Source of the DNA: Luidia sarsii
Lineage: Eukaryota > Echinodermata > Asteroidea > Paxillosida > Luidiidae
Direction: 5' to 3'
Assembly (NCBI GenBank): GCA_949987565.1
Contig: OX465113.1
Coordinates: 7,004,551-7,068,550, forward strand
DNA: 64,000 nt
In this document: piece by piece, positions 1 through 10,556 of the stretch
Layout: every line of letters starts with the position of its first letter
Numbering within the stretch: the first letter of the stretch is position 1
The notes under the pieces: model-generated
The model's database searches: none
The model's input: only the letters and a program-made list of their open reading frames with translations
Told to the model about the DNA's origin: nothing
Made by a program: the position numbers and the translations under genes

Positions 1-1480
1 TAATCCGAAAAAAGGAAATGTACCTTACCAAAAATATTCAACGCTAGGCATGTATTCCTTGGGAATTATCTACACATGTCCTTTGAAAAAGCCCTTATAA
101 GTAAGACTGTCAGCTTAGCCCCCTCCTCCATTCATAAAAAAATAATACCCATAAGGCAAGGCCAACAACCAGCATGAAAGTTAGTCCACCTCCATCCCCA
201 AAGAAAGGAATATATCACTCCCAAGATCTCGACCAGCTAAATGCCTGGCACTATACGACACGATTAGCAGGTCTGGAGCAGGGAACGCTTCGGTACGGTA
301 AGGGGCCTTTTTTCTTTGATGAAAGCCGTCTTGCTGGGTTTACGATTTAGTTCAGGAAAAAGTTGATAACCAACAACTGATACTTCAGTGCAAAGCCTTG
401 GAAGATATAATAGGACATGAATGCGGTCTCAAAGGGAGGATTGAGTGTATTTAAATGAAAGGAAAGTATATCATTCATTTTATCGCCAACTTTTCAACGG
501 GTCACTGAAAATAATTCCGAGAGCCGGACGTCAGGGCTGAACCACAAATTTTTACTAGCACGCGGAAAATAACCGAAAATAAATGCATGAATTGAGTTAC
601 CAAAGTGATCAATGCACGGTCAATGGGTCGCGGCCTATAGTGCAAGCTAAATCTTAACAAAAGACCTGGACTGGGGACGTCCACACACACACTCCTTGCA
701 AAATAGAAATCCTGACGAAATATATCCGAAAAAGGAAATGTACCTTACCCAAAAAATATTCAACGCCAGGCATATAATCCTAGGGAATTATCTATACGTG
801 TCCTTTAAATAAGCCCGCATAAGTAAGACATTCAGCATAGCCCCCTCCTCCATTCTTAAAAAATACCCATAAGTCCATAATGGCATAAGGCCAACAACCA
901 GCATGGAAATAAGTCCACCTCCATCCCAAAAGAAAGAAATATATAATCACTCCCAAGACCACGCAGCTAAATGCCTGGCACTATACGACACGATTAGCAG
1001 GTCTGGAGCAGGGAACGCTTCGGTGCGGTACCGGGCCTTTTTTCTTTGATGAAAGCCGTCTTGCCGGGTTTACGGTTTAGTTCAGGAAAAAGTCGATAAC
1101 CAACAACTGATACTTCAGCGCAAAGCCTTGGAAGATATAATAGGACATGAATGCGATCTCAAAGGGAGGATTGAGTGTATTTAAATGAAAGGAAAGTATA
1201 TCATTCATTTTATCGGCAACTTTTCAACGGGTCACGGAAAATAATTCCGAGAGCCGGACGTCAGGGCTGAACCACATTTTACTAGCACACGGAAAATAAC
1301 CGAAAATAAGTCCAAGAACTGAGTTACCACAAGTGATCCATGCACGGTCGATGTACGTATGGGTCGCGGCCTTTAGTGCAAACTAGCAAATCCAGCTTTT
1401 TCACGTACACATGGAAGCCGGCTAAAAAGAAATAGGGAAACTTGTTTTATATCGACCGAGACCTACATGAAACTACCAAA
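1..1480. repeat. ~720 bp tandem repeat, two copies
   Basis: The sequence from about 1 to 720 is repeated from about 721 to 1440 with small indels and substitutions; shared landmarks include CGAAAAAAGGAAATGTACC at each unit start and GGAGCAGGGAACGCTTCGG. Around 1385-1520 the second copy carries an extra segment, after which the unit tail (AACAAAAGACCTGGAC) resumes near 1539. The array may continue left of the window. No coding potential was seen. Confidence 0.85.
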
Positions 1481-1724
1481 AATTGCTACTTAAAAAGTCT
1501 CCCAGGAAAGCAATTTACAGCCCTATAGTGCAAGCTAAAACCTTAACAAAAGACCTGGACCGGGGGCGTCCACGCACGCACTCCTTGCCCGTGTTCTTTA
1601 TAAGCCTTTGCGGTCGCCGGTCCCACTGAGGAGCGGGCGCTCGCACAGTGGGCTGCCCAGCGGATTCGCAAACGGGCACCTTCTCAACAATGCGAGTGAG
1701 GTCAATGGATACGCCTGGATAGCC

Positions 1725-1905
1725 CTCGCAAACGCTCGTTGTTGATGAGCCGCCCTCCACTCTTCGAGTGTTTACGAGGCCGCTCGATATCCCTCGCTAA
1801 TCCTCGACATCACTCGAAACCGCTCGCTACCGCTCGTGGTTTTGTCGAGCGCTAGCGAGTGTTAACGAGTTTGCTCGAGTGCTTACGAGCGAGTGCGAGT
1901 ACGAG
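1725..1905. repeat. 10-bp-phased inverted array of CTCG/CGAG
   Basis: CTCG occurs at 1783, 1793, 1803, 1813, 1823 and 1833, and its complement CGAG at 1846, 1856, 1866, 1876, 1886 and 1896, every step exactly 10 bp, mirrored about position ~1841. Outlying pairs sit at 1725/1735 (CTCG) and 1765/1775 (CGAG), also 10 bp apart. The six spacer bases vary; recurring units are CGAGTGTTTA, CGAGTGTTAA and CGAGTGCTTA. It could be a decayed 10-mer satellite in foldback form or clustered protein sites on one helix face. I do not recognise it. Confidence 0.8.
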
Positions 1906-1930
1906 GGATACTTACTTTTAAGCATAGGTG

Positions 1931-2000
1931 TAAGTACACTCTACATGTACGATGTACAGTACATGTACATGTACATGTACTGTACATGTACATACAGTGA
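1931..2000. repeat. ACATGTA/TGTACA palindromic island
   Basis: About 70 bp is made mostly of overlapping TGTACATG and ACATGTAC units, self-complementary and able to form a cruciform. A smaller version occurs at 5265-5297. No function is apparent. Confidence 0.7.
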
Positions 2001-2947
2001 ACTCGATCGCATAGTACTGTACACGACGTGTAGCGACATGCCTTGTATGCTCCATCCACGGTAGCGTTATCCAGCAGCGTTCTGGGTATGAACGCGTGCC
2101 GAGCATGTCTCCGCCACACCGTTAGTTGAGTATAGGCGAATTCTGATACACGCACGCGCAGTTTCCATAAAGCATGTAGTTAACGAAGGCATTGCCAGCA
2201 CGCTGTTGAAGTATGCAAATCAACGTGGGCATGTTTTGCACACGAAACCATCAGTGAGCGCTGATTGGATGTTTGTAACTATGTCACGTTGCTTGGTAAT
2301 CGCGCGCTACGCGCTCCAATGAAATGGCTGGATTTCCGTGTGATGTATCAATTGTGCTAACGAGACGATGCTTCTTCACACGCAGCAGGGCCTTTGTTTA
2401 TGTTTTTTTAACGGCTGTATTCAGCGTGTATGAGGTCAGGACGGTGTGACCTTTGTTGCAAATAGTACAAGGGGACTTCGCTCATTCATTTGGTACCAGA
2501 CACAAGACAGCAGCACCAGTCTAACTCCTCGAAAGCGGCCATTCAAATCGGAGAGGTTTTGACGCGACTCGGCTTGCAAACGGCAGGAACTTTCCATTTT
2601 CTTGAAAACAGTACACAAACACTCCCCCGAAATCCTCGTTTTTTTCAACATTTCGAGACAGATTTTGTAAAAATCCTTTGGACATAACATCCTCTAATAC
2701 ATTAACTTTCCGAAAATACAAAAAAAAGAGAAAAAAAAGATTTTTAATCGAATTGTGAAGATACTTCGACTTTAGGCGTTGTTTACTCGAAAAGTGTTTT
2801 GGTGGGATATACCTCATGCTGATATTCCAGGTCACATATAGCAAACCTGTGTAAGGTTTCCGGGTTTTTTTGAAAGATGGTAATATCAACTACCATTATT
2901 GAATAAAACGTAAACTTGGAAAAGTGATTTTTCATTGAAGTTGCCCT
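2001..2947. other. Unassigned intronic or intergenic sequence
   Basis: No splice-bounded exon, inverted-repeat ends or known family were seen. Short open frames on both strands overlap each other and have no recognisable domain. Confidence 0.5.
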
Positions 2948-3663
2948 TTAACCACTTCGTGCCGGGGGGGGGGGGGGGGGGGGTTTCAGCGCCAATGACC
3001 GCCATACAGGGTTTTTTGAACAATGCATCATTTTAAAATCTTGCTAAAACAATCGGAACAATATATTTCTGTGAAATAAATCGATAAGGGTATACTATGG
3101 GTACAAGAGAGTAAAACCTGGCACAATTCGGACGTCGTTGTGGCCTGTGTCAAGAGATTATCCGTTTGAAAAAGGGCCCTTTGTGCGTCGTCAATAGACC
3201 GTAACGGACGTGTGTGTGTGGGTGCGTGTACGCTGCTGACAATCCCTGACCGCAGACTCCAGCCTCCACTCAAGGCAGTCAAATCTTCAAGTTGGTCGGC
3301 CACAAACGAGCGTACAGTTTACGGTAAAGAATGTGGGTGGAATTCCAATGCCAGACCGACGACCGTTGGGCTGTGTGGCATGCAAAGACAATGTCCCCCG
3401 CGTGCTTTCAGCTGCAGCGCGGTATCCCTCGATCCTCCACAGTAAAAGTCCCACAATTGCACAATTACTGCTGCTAATCTTGCAATTCATGTGGCAACTT
3501 GCGTCAAAAAGGGTCTTTGTACTGATTCATATTGCTTTGTTCTAAGCTGAAAAGAGTCTTTGTTTAGAATGTGGACAATAGTGGTGCCCGGATTCGGAGG
3601 GCCCCGTTGCAAAGGCAATCCAATTGACCTCCGGATTCGGAGGTCCCGGCGCGAAGTGGTTAA
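2948..3663. mobile_element. piggyBac-like MITE (TTAA-flanked), copy 1
   Basis: The sequence is flanked by TTAA on both sides and has inverted ends CCACTTCGTGCCGGG (left) and CCCGGCGCGAAGTGG (right). A poly-G run follows the left end. TTAA duplication is characteristic of piggyBac transposons. There is no transposase. Sister copies are at 7662-7936, 22809-23181, 40848-41220 and 42629-43329. Confidence 0.75.
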
Positions 3664-3862
3664 CAAGTCTTTTCCTTTATTTGTTGGCTTTTCCGGCACT
3701 ACAGCGTAGCGGTAAAGACATTCTTTTTGTTCTGATTTTTTTTCCCAGTTTCTTCTTCGGCTTCTTTTTCCTCCTACAATTCTTCTACACTCAAAATCTA
3801 GAGAACAGCAGAAGATCCTGCAGTCAAATTTGGCAGACAGATACATGTAAAATATTGCTAAA

Positions 3863-4620
3863 TACCGTAAATTCACGAATATAATGCGCACTTTTTTTCA
3901 CCGCAGTAGAAATCAAAAGTTGGGGGTGTGCATTATACTTTGGTACAACCAATGGTGGTCCTGCCAGTATTGGTTTCAGTCATCATACAGAAGCTGACCT
4001 TACATTGTATAAACATTTTAACAATAGGGCTTTCAATTATTGTCCCCACTGCAAACTCTCCCTGGTTTTTTTTCCCACGAGGTAACTTGGGCTCAAATGG
4101 AATTATTTTTACGTAGGGCAATTGTCCAACGGTCATCCTACCCACTTTTTTCCAAACGAAACAAATGGAGGCACATCTGCGAAGCCACCATGGATGTTCC
4201 CTTTTTTGGGGGTCCACTTTTTTTTATGGAAGCCAACGTTACATTGTATCACCCATGGTATCACATTTGGAGCATCAACAATGGAGCTTTCAATCATCAT
4301 CCCCACTGCAAACTCTCCCAATTTTTTTCCCCAACTGGGGGGTAACTTGGGCTCAAAATCAAAATACCAGGGGGTAGATGTTTTTAATCAAAGGCGATCA
4401 TCCTTCCCACTGTGGGATTTTCCGTGTTTGGTTTTTCCCACAGCGAGGTAACTTGGGCTCAAATAGATGTTTTTATTCGGAGAGCGATCATCCTTCCCAC
4501 TGTGGAATTTTCAAGTTATCCATGTTTTTTTCTCCCCACGCCGAGGTAACTTGGACTCAAATGGATGTTTTCATTGGGAGGGCGATCATCCCTTCCCACT
4601 GTGGGATGAAATGCCAGCGG
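3863..4620. mobile_element. CCGTAAAAT-ended MITE, copy 1 (right end lost)
   Basis: It starts TA-CCGTAAATTCACG followed by ATAATGCGCAC, the terminal repeat of the family seen complete at 23566-30111. Inside is the reverse complement of that family's body, including the roughly 97-bp subrepeats with the palindrome TTCCCACTGTGGGA near 4400, 4495 and 4595. The right inverted end was not found. Confidence 0.7.
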
Positions 4621-5489
4621 GAAAAAGCTGGGGAATTCTTTCCATGCAGTTCCCAACAAGGACAAGAGACCTGTTTGACATCCAAAAGCCTGGCAGTACA
4701 CCATCGTTCAGCTCGCGAATGTATATCTGCACGCAGTATATACATGTAGCAGAGGTACATCCGTCCGGGCCCATGCAGGAGTTTTCCGTTGCGATGTCAT
4801 ACCCCCCGCAGTGACTGGTGGGCCATTCGAAAAGATGGCGGTTTGCGGGAACGCGAATTCGACCACCAAATTCCATGATTTTTCCCTCTTTATGAAACTC
4901 GGTGAGTAGCACATAGGTAATTGTAGGTTGTTTTTAACAACCAATCAGATAAGCCAAAAATTTTCTCTTGGTTTCATTCCCCTTTAACCCCAAGTTAATT
5001 TTGATTTCCGTTTATCTTTAAAAGGGAAACATAATTTTTGACATGACAAGTTCAACTTCTTGCATTTACTCTTGATTTGAGCTCAATATGTCTTTGTTGG
5101 ACATTGAAGCAATCCATGCAAAGCATAAAGTTTGAATATTGTTGAAAATCATAGTAATGTAATTTTCGTTACTAGAGAAAGGAAAGTGTAAAGTACTTAA
5201 AAGATCATTTGTGAAACATGCAATCAAATGACATAATGCACGTGCGACCATGCGTGCACATGTATCGTGTCATGTACTGTATACATGTACATACAAGCGC
5301 TGTGTATTACACATAATGTGATAGAGGGAAACCATCCTCCCTGCAGTTAACTACTATAATGGCTTCCCTCATAGATATAACACGATGTTTGCGTCGAGGA
5401 GAATGTAGTTCAATGAGGGTTTCCCCTGCTCGACGTAATGAGCACTGTGTGCTCAGTGCTTTGCCCGATGCCTGATGAAAATATTTCAG
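4621..5489. other. Unassigned intronic sequence
   Basis: AT-rich sequence with a TGTACA-rich patch at 5265-5297. Nothing with coding or repeat structure was recognised. Confidence 0.5.
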
Positions 5490-5562
5490 GCAGCTTGGGT
5501 GGGATTCAAACCTGTGTCTCCAGCTTTCTAGTGCAGACGTCTTAACTACTTGACCACAAAGC
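5490..5562 (-). repeat. tRNA-like SINE head
   Basis: On the minus strand a B-box-like GGTTTGAATCC (5502-5512) lies about 35 nt after an A-box-like TGGTCAAGTAGTTAAG (5541-5556), the spacing of an internal RNA polymerase III promoter. Acceptor-stem pairing is absent, so this is a tRNA-derived SINE fragment and not a working tRNA. Confidence 0.5.
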
Positions 5563-6865
5563 TTTTAAGCAATATTTTACATGTTTGCTTCTGAAAGGTG
5601 TACTGGGAAATTAATAAAACCAAATTTAATTGAGAATATTTTTCATTTTTTAATGAATTCAATTAAGACATTTTGCTTTTGACAATGTAAACAAAAATCT
5701 TTCTAATTGTATTGACTTCTGAATGTAAGTTATACCATGGTTGAGCCAAACAACTTGTTTACCTTATGTCCTTGTAAATGGCCTTCGGCTCCCCCCCCCC
5801 AAAAAAAGCCAATGTGCGTGCTATAAACAAATAGAAAGAAATCACCATGTACAGTAAGCCATCACAAGAGGCTACTGTTGTGCTGAGTATAGCACAAAGC
5901 TGTGATCTATCTGTCATGACAGTTGACGTAAAGAGTGCCCAAAATTGTCCAGACAGTTTCTATACTATGTTTGTCAGGCATGTTGAAAAACATCCATTCT
6001 GTCTAATGTTAACTGTTTTATTCGAGTTTCTACCATTCAAAATCCAGTTTTTCCAGATCTTTGAATCCTGAAATTCTAGAGTCTTGCCGAAGAAATGAGT
6101 ATTCGTCTGGCAATATTTTGTGAAGTAAAGTGAGCTCTGTATAGAGGCTATAAAAATTTCACTAAGCAGAATTTACTGGCTTGATATGTCAAATCATACT
6201 TAAGGATTTTCTCTTTCGTTGTACAGTTTGAAAAACCCATTATAGGAAACAACACAGCCGAAATCCAGAACAGTTCATCCGGTGTTGTTTCTTTCGGTAT
6301 ACGAATCGCAAGCCTAAACTTGGACTGCACTCCCTGATGATTCAGCCCTGCTTTATCACAAATGAGAATAACGCTGGCAGACTTAAGTGTGTTAGTTAAG
6401 TGTCCAATTCCTGAAATCTGATCCATTCCAGTCTTGCAGGTGCACAATTTAATTGATATCTTGAATTTGTTGCCCCCTGTTCATTTTTTATGCAAAGTAA
6501 AACACTTTGAGTTAATTGTCCCAGAAAAAATGAAGCAGTCAATAAATTATATTTTGAAAGACAAATATAACTAATCTCTAACAGGCTGTCCAGTCTCTAC
6601 AGGCTCGAGATTGTATTTGTATTTTTATTATTATTATTATTTAAATTTTTTTGGGGGGCTGGGGTGTAAATGTTTCTCAGTCGGCGATCTTTAACTGAAT
6701 GCAAGCCCTTGAATATATAGTCATGACTTTTAAAAAGAACGGAACAGAGGTACTATAGACAATGCTGCATTTATTATCTCACTCATAAGTATGAAGTCAA
6801 GATTTTAACAATTTCAACAAGCATCCCCTTGAAATTCATTACATTAAACAACATGAGATACTTAC
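5563..6865. other. Unassigned intronic sequence beside the last exon seen
   Basis: A 99-codon open frame at 6148-6447 (minus) has no recognisable domain and no supporting splice sites. The stretch may contain a further SREK1 exon that I cannot identify. Confidence 0.4.
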
Positions 6866-6982
6866 TTGCTCTTTCTTGGTGACCCAGATCGTGACCTTGA
6901 AGGTGATTTAGATACAGATTTAGAATGTGATCGAGAGTGAGACTTGGTGTGTCGTCTTGAACGTGATGCTGGGACAGGGCTT
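6866..6982 (-). CDS. SREK1: SREK1-like splicing factor, RS exon (last one seen)
   Basis: The 117-nt exon encodes SPVPASRSRRHTKSHSRSH followed by SKSVSKSPSRSRSGSPRKS. It is bounded by acceptor TTTTGACAG and the strong donor GTAAGTAT. Its first base completes an Arg codon from the 7525 exon and it leaves two bases (AA) open, so at least one more coding exon must follow. I could not recognise one between 1 and 6860. The C-terminal coding and 3' UTR probably lie beyond the left edge, or are too diverged for me to see. Confidence 0.87.
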
Positions 6983-7524
6983 CTGTCAAAATGAATGTTA
7001 ATAATGTTAGTTGCTTGCAACCGACTGATCTGATTCATAAACATGGAAGAGAACAATGCATTATCGTAGTTACTCTGTGTATTTCGAATTTAATAACAGT
7101 AAAATGATAGAATTAAAATGATAGAATATGTAATAACAATTATTGGTTGTGAAAAAGATGAAACAACACATATATGTGCTGCAGTTACTGATAAGATAAA
7201 TTTCCCATTGTGCCATTATATTTTTCAGAATAATGATGAAACAGGATTTTGACTTATAACTGCCATACTCTGATTCACTGTGCGAATAATTTCTTTAGAT
7301 GCAACACCATCATTTCTTGAAGACAGACTTATGCATTTGGGATTGAAAAGTTGGTTTTCCAAACATTTGTTCAAGGACCCTGGGGTCAACTGGCTGTGAT
7401 TGCGATGGATTTGAGGTCATTAAATCTTTTGATTGCAAGAGGTTCAGGTAAACTCTATATCATTGAAAATGCTTTTTGTTAACTGCGTTTTTTCCATTGC
7501 ATATATAAAATAAAATCAACACAC

Positions 7525-7596
7525 CTGCTCCTGCTTCGAGAAGACCTTGATGCGCGGTAACTCCTTGGTGGAGTTCTGGAACGATGACGACGATCT
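7525..7596 (-). CDS. SREK1: SREK1-like splicing factor, small RS exon
   Basis: The 72-nt exon reads DRRHRSRTPPRSYRASRSSR and then SRS. The SRTPPRSYxAS motif matches the corresponding segment of vertebrate SREK1 as I recall it. The acceptor is ATCCAATAG and the donor is GTGTGT after GAGCAG. It starts with one base that completes Arg with the AG of the 31137 donor and ends with AG, completed by A at 6982. The phase-2/phase-2 boundaries make it a symmetric exon that could be skipped without frame change. It is too short to stand out as an ORF and was found by motif plus splice-site matching. Confidence 0.88.
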
Positions 7597-7661
7597 CTAT
7601 TGGATAAAACAAAAATTAACTTTAGCTCACTGTGGAAAAAAAGCAATTGGTATGAACAGCA

Positions 7662-7936
7662 TTAACCATTTCACTCCGGGACCTCCGAAATCGGAGCGCC
7701 TTGGGCTGACTATGCGATGGGGCCCTCCAAATCTGGGCACCACTATTGTCAACATTTAAAACAAAGAATGTTTTCAGCTATGAACAAAGCAATATGAATC
7801 ATCACAAACACCAATTTTGAGTTGCCACAAGAATTGTAAGATTAGCGGAAACAATTGCGCTATTGAGGGACCTTTACTATGGATGATCGAGAGATAGCGC
7901 ACGGGAGACTGTGTTGGCATGCCACAAAGCCCAACT
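7662..7936 (-). mobile_element. piggyBac-like MITE, truncated copy in reverse
   Basis: It begins TTAACCATTTCACTCCGGGA and continues as the reverse complement of the 2948-3663 family down to GCCACAAAGCCCAACTT. It then stops at the tRNA-like/foldback junction, so its other end is missing. Confidence 0.65.
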
Positions 7937-8522
7937 TAGGGATACGGTAGATACAGTACTGATCGAAATTATTATCACTATTCGCGACCAATTTAGTGCG
8001 AATGATTCTTCGCGAAGACGTCCGCAATTTCTTATATTTACCAGTCCGGGGAGTAATTTCCTTCGCGAAGAGAACCAACGATTCGCGACTGAAGCGGCCA
8101 TAGGTCCGAGGAGAAAATAATTACCGGTCCGGGGAGTCGTCTTCTCCGCGAAGACTCGCGAAGACCAGCGGCCATAAACCGAGGGAGAAACCACTCCGTA
8201 CTGGTCCGGGGGGTTATTTCCTTTGCAAAATCCAGCAAAATCCAGCAGCCATCCATCAAAGGAGAAACTACCGGTCCCGGACGTCATTTCTTTCGGGAAG
8301 ATTACTGCCGATTCGCGAATTTCAGCGGCAATCGATCGGGGGTGGGGAGAGAGTTGGGGGAGACGGGGTTTACAAGTCCGACGTACGAACATCTCTTCGC
8401 GAATGATGCGCGAACGATCTGCGAAGAAAACAACAATTTGCGACCTAAGGCCTAAATCTAAATGTACGGGAAAAAAAAACGTACGCCAACGAGATAAATG
8501 GTTGGTTTTTTCCTTAGGGGGG

Positions 8523-10556
8523 CATGATCACATGGGCAATTGAAACTCCAGTTAACTGAACCCCCCCCCCCCCTCCTTCAACCCAAGATCAATCCAGAGC
8601 ACCGGCAGTTGCTTTTAAATCTGTCTTTGTGAGCACCGCCAAGGCTTTATTTAGGAGCCCTATTTTTCCTCGCTCCACGCTCAGAGCTTGCGGTTGAAAC
8701 TCTGGTCCTTGTCAATGTGTAGTGCTTTGTGAGCAACGACAAGGCTTTTCAAGACGGCCCCATGCATGCTCAGAGCTTGTGGTTAATATAAAATACACGA
8801 CCAGATTCTCCTGCCAGAGACGTTGTACTGAACCCATTTTCCAAACTAAAAATTTTTTCTTGTTTTACTTTACCGTACCGGGTACCTCATAAAAAAGTGT
8901 CCTAAATGTTCCAGAATGTTTCGTTTTTTATTGTTTGAAATATTGGAAGCTGAAAATCAGTGGGTAATGCAAAATCACTCTGCGGCCTCTGCCCAATTCG
9001 GATGATATACCCTCAAATCGAAGCTTGTTTTCTCCCACTTTAGGGGCTTTCACACAAGACGAAATCCCCGGGAATGTCGGTCTGTCTATTCACAGAACCG
9101 AAGAAATCACCGTGGATAAGCTTTTCCCCGGGGAATTCTTACCCCAGCTCGGGGTAGGCTAGAAGGAGAAAACCCCGGGACGTCATTACTTTCGCGAAGA
9201 TAACTGCCGATTCGCGATTTTCAGCGGCAATCGATCAGGGGTGTGGGGAGAGTTGGGGGAGACAGGGTTTACAGGTCCAACGTACGAACCTCTCTTCGCG
9301 AACGACGCGCGAACGACGCGCGAACGATCTGAGAAGATTACACAGCAATTTGCGACCTAAGGCCTAAAAATGTAAGGAAAAACCCCGTACGCCAACGAGA
9401 TACTGTACAAGGTTGTTGGTTTTTTTTGGGGGGGGGGGGGGTAGGGGCATGATCACATGGGCAATTGCCGTCTGTGTAGCGGGAATGGAAACTTCAGTTA
9501 CCCGAACCCCCCCCCCCCTTCAACCCAAGATCAATCCAGAGCACCGGCAGTTGCATTTAAGTTTGTCTTTGTGAGCACCGCCAGGACTTTAGGAGCCCTA
9601 TCCTTGCTCCACGCTCAGAGCTTGCGGTTGAAACTCTGGTCCTTGCCAATGTGTATTGTGAGCAACACCAAGGCTTTTCAAGCCGGCCCCATGCTCAGAG
9701 CTTGCGGTTAATATAAAAATACACGACCAGATTCTCCTGCCAGAGACGTTGTACTGAAGCCATTTTCCAAATTAAACAATTTTTTCTTGTTTTACCTTAC
9801 CGTACCGGGTACCTCATAAAAAAGTGTCCTAGATGTTCCAGAATGTTTCGTGTTTTATTGTTTGAAATATTGGAAGCTGAAAATCAGTAGGTAATGCAAA
9901 ATCACTCTGTGCGGCCTCCGCCCATTTCGGTTGATATACCCTCAAATCGAAGCGTGTTTTTCCCACTTTAGGGGCTTTCACACAAGACGAAATCCCCGGG
10001 AATTTCGGTCCGTCTCTTCACAGAACTGAAGAAATCACCGTGGATAAGCTTTTCCCCGGGGAATTCTTACCCCAGCTCGGGGTAGGGTAGAAGGAGAAAA
10101 CCCCGGGATGTCATTTCTTTCGCGAACATAACTGCCGATTCGCGATTTTCAGAGGCAATCGATCAGGGGTGTGGGGGGAGTTTGGGAGACAGGGTTTACA
10201 GGTCCAACGTACGAACCTCTCTTCGCGAACGATCTGAGAAGATAGCACAAAAAAAAAAAATGTAAGAAAAAACCCGTACGCCAACGAGATACTGTACATG
10301 GTTGGGATTTTTTTTTTGGGGGGGTAGGGGCATGATCACATGGGCAATTGCCGTTTGTGGAGCAAGAATTTAAACTTTAGTTAACCGAACCCCCCCCCCC
10401 CTCCTTCAACCCAAGATCAGTCCAGAGCACCGGCAGTTGCTTTTAAGTTTGTCTTTGTGAGCACCGCCAGAACTTTAGGAGCCCTATCCTAGCTCCACGC
10501 TCAGAGCTTGCGGTTGAAACTCTGGTCCTTGCCAATGCGTAGTGCTTTGTGAGCTC
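8523..10556 (+). repeat. Left-arm tandem subrepeats of the foldback element
   Basis: Units of 925 and 882 bp plus a partial, anchored on GCATGATCACATGGGCAATT. Each unit holds a poly-G tract, that anchor, a poly-C tract, a repeated GCTCAGAGCTTGCGG motif and a CCCCGGG-rich block. Confidence 0.85.

Noticed and set aside
1783..1900. p53-family half-site array (10-bp units)
   Set aside because: The constant core is CGAG and not CWWG, so the consensus does not fit.
6148..6447. A 99-codon frame as a further SREK1 exon
   Set aside because: It has no RS, Lys/Glu or other family composition and no splice sites in the needed phase.
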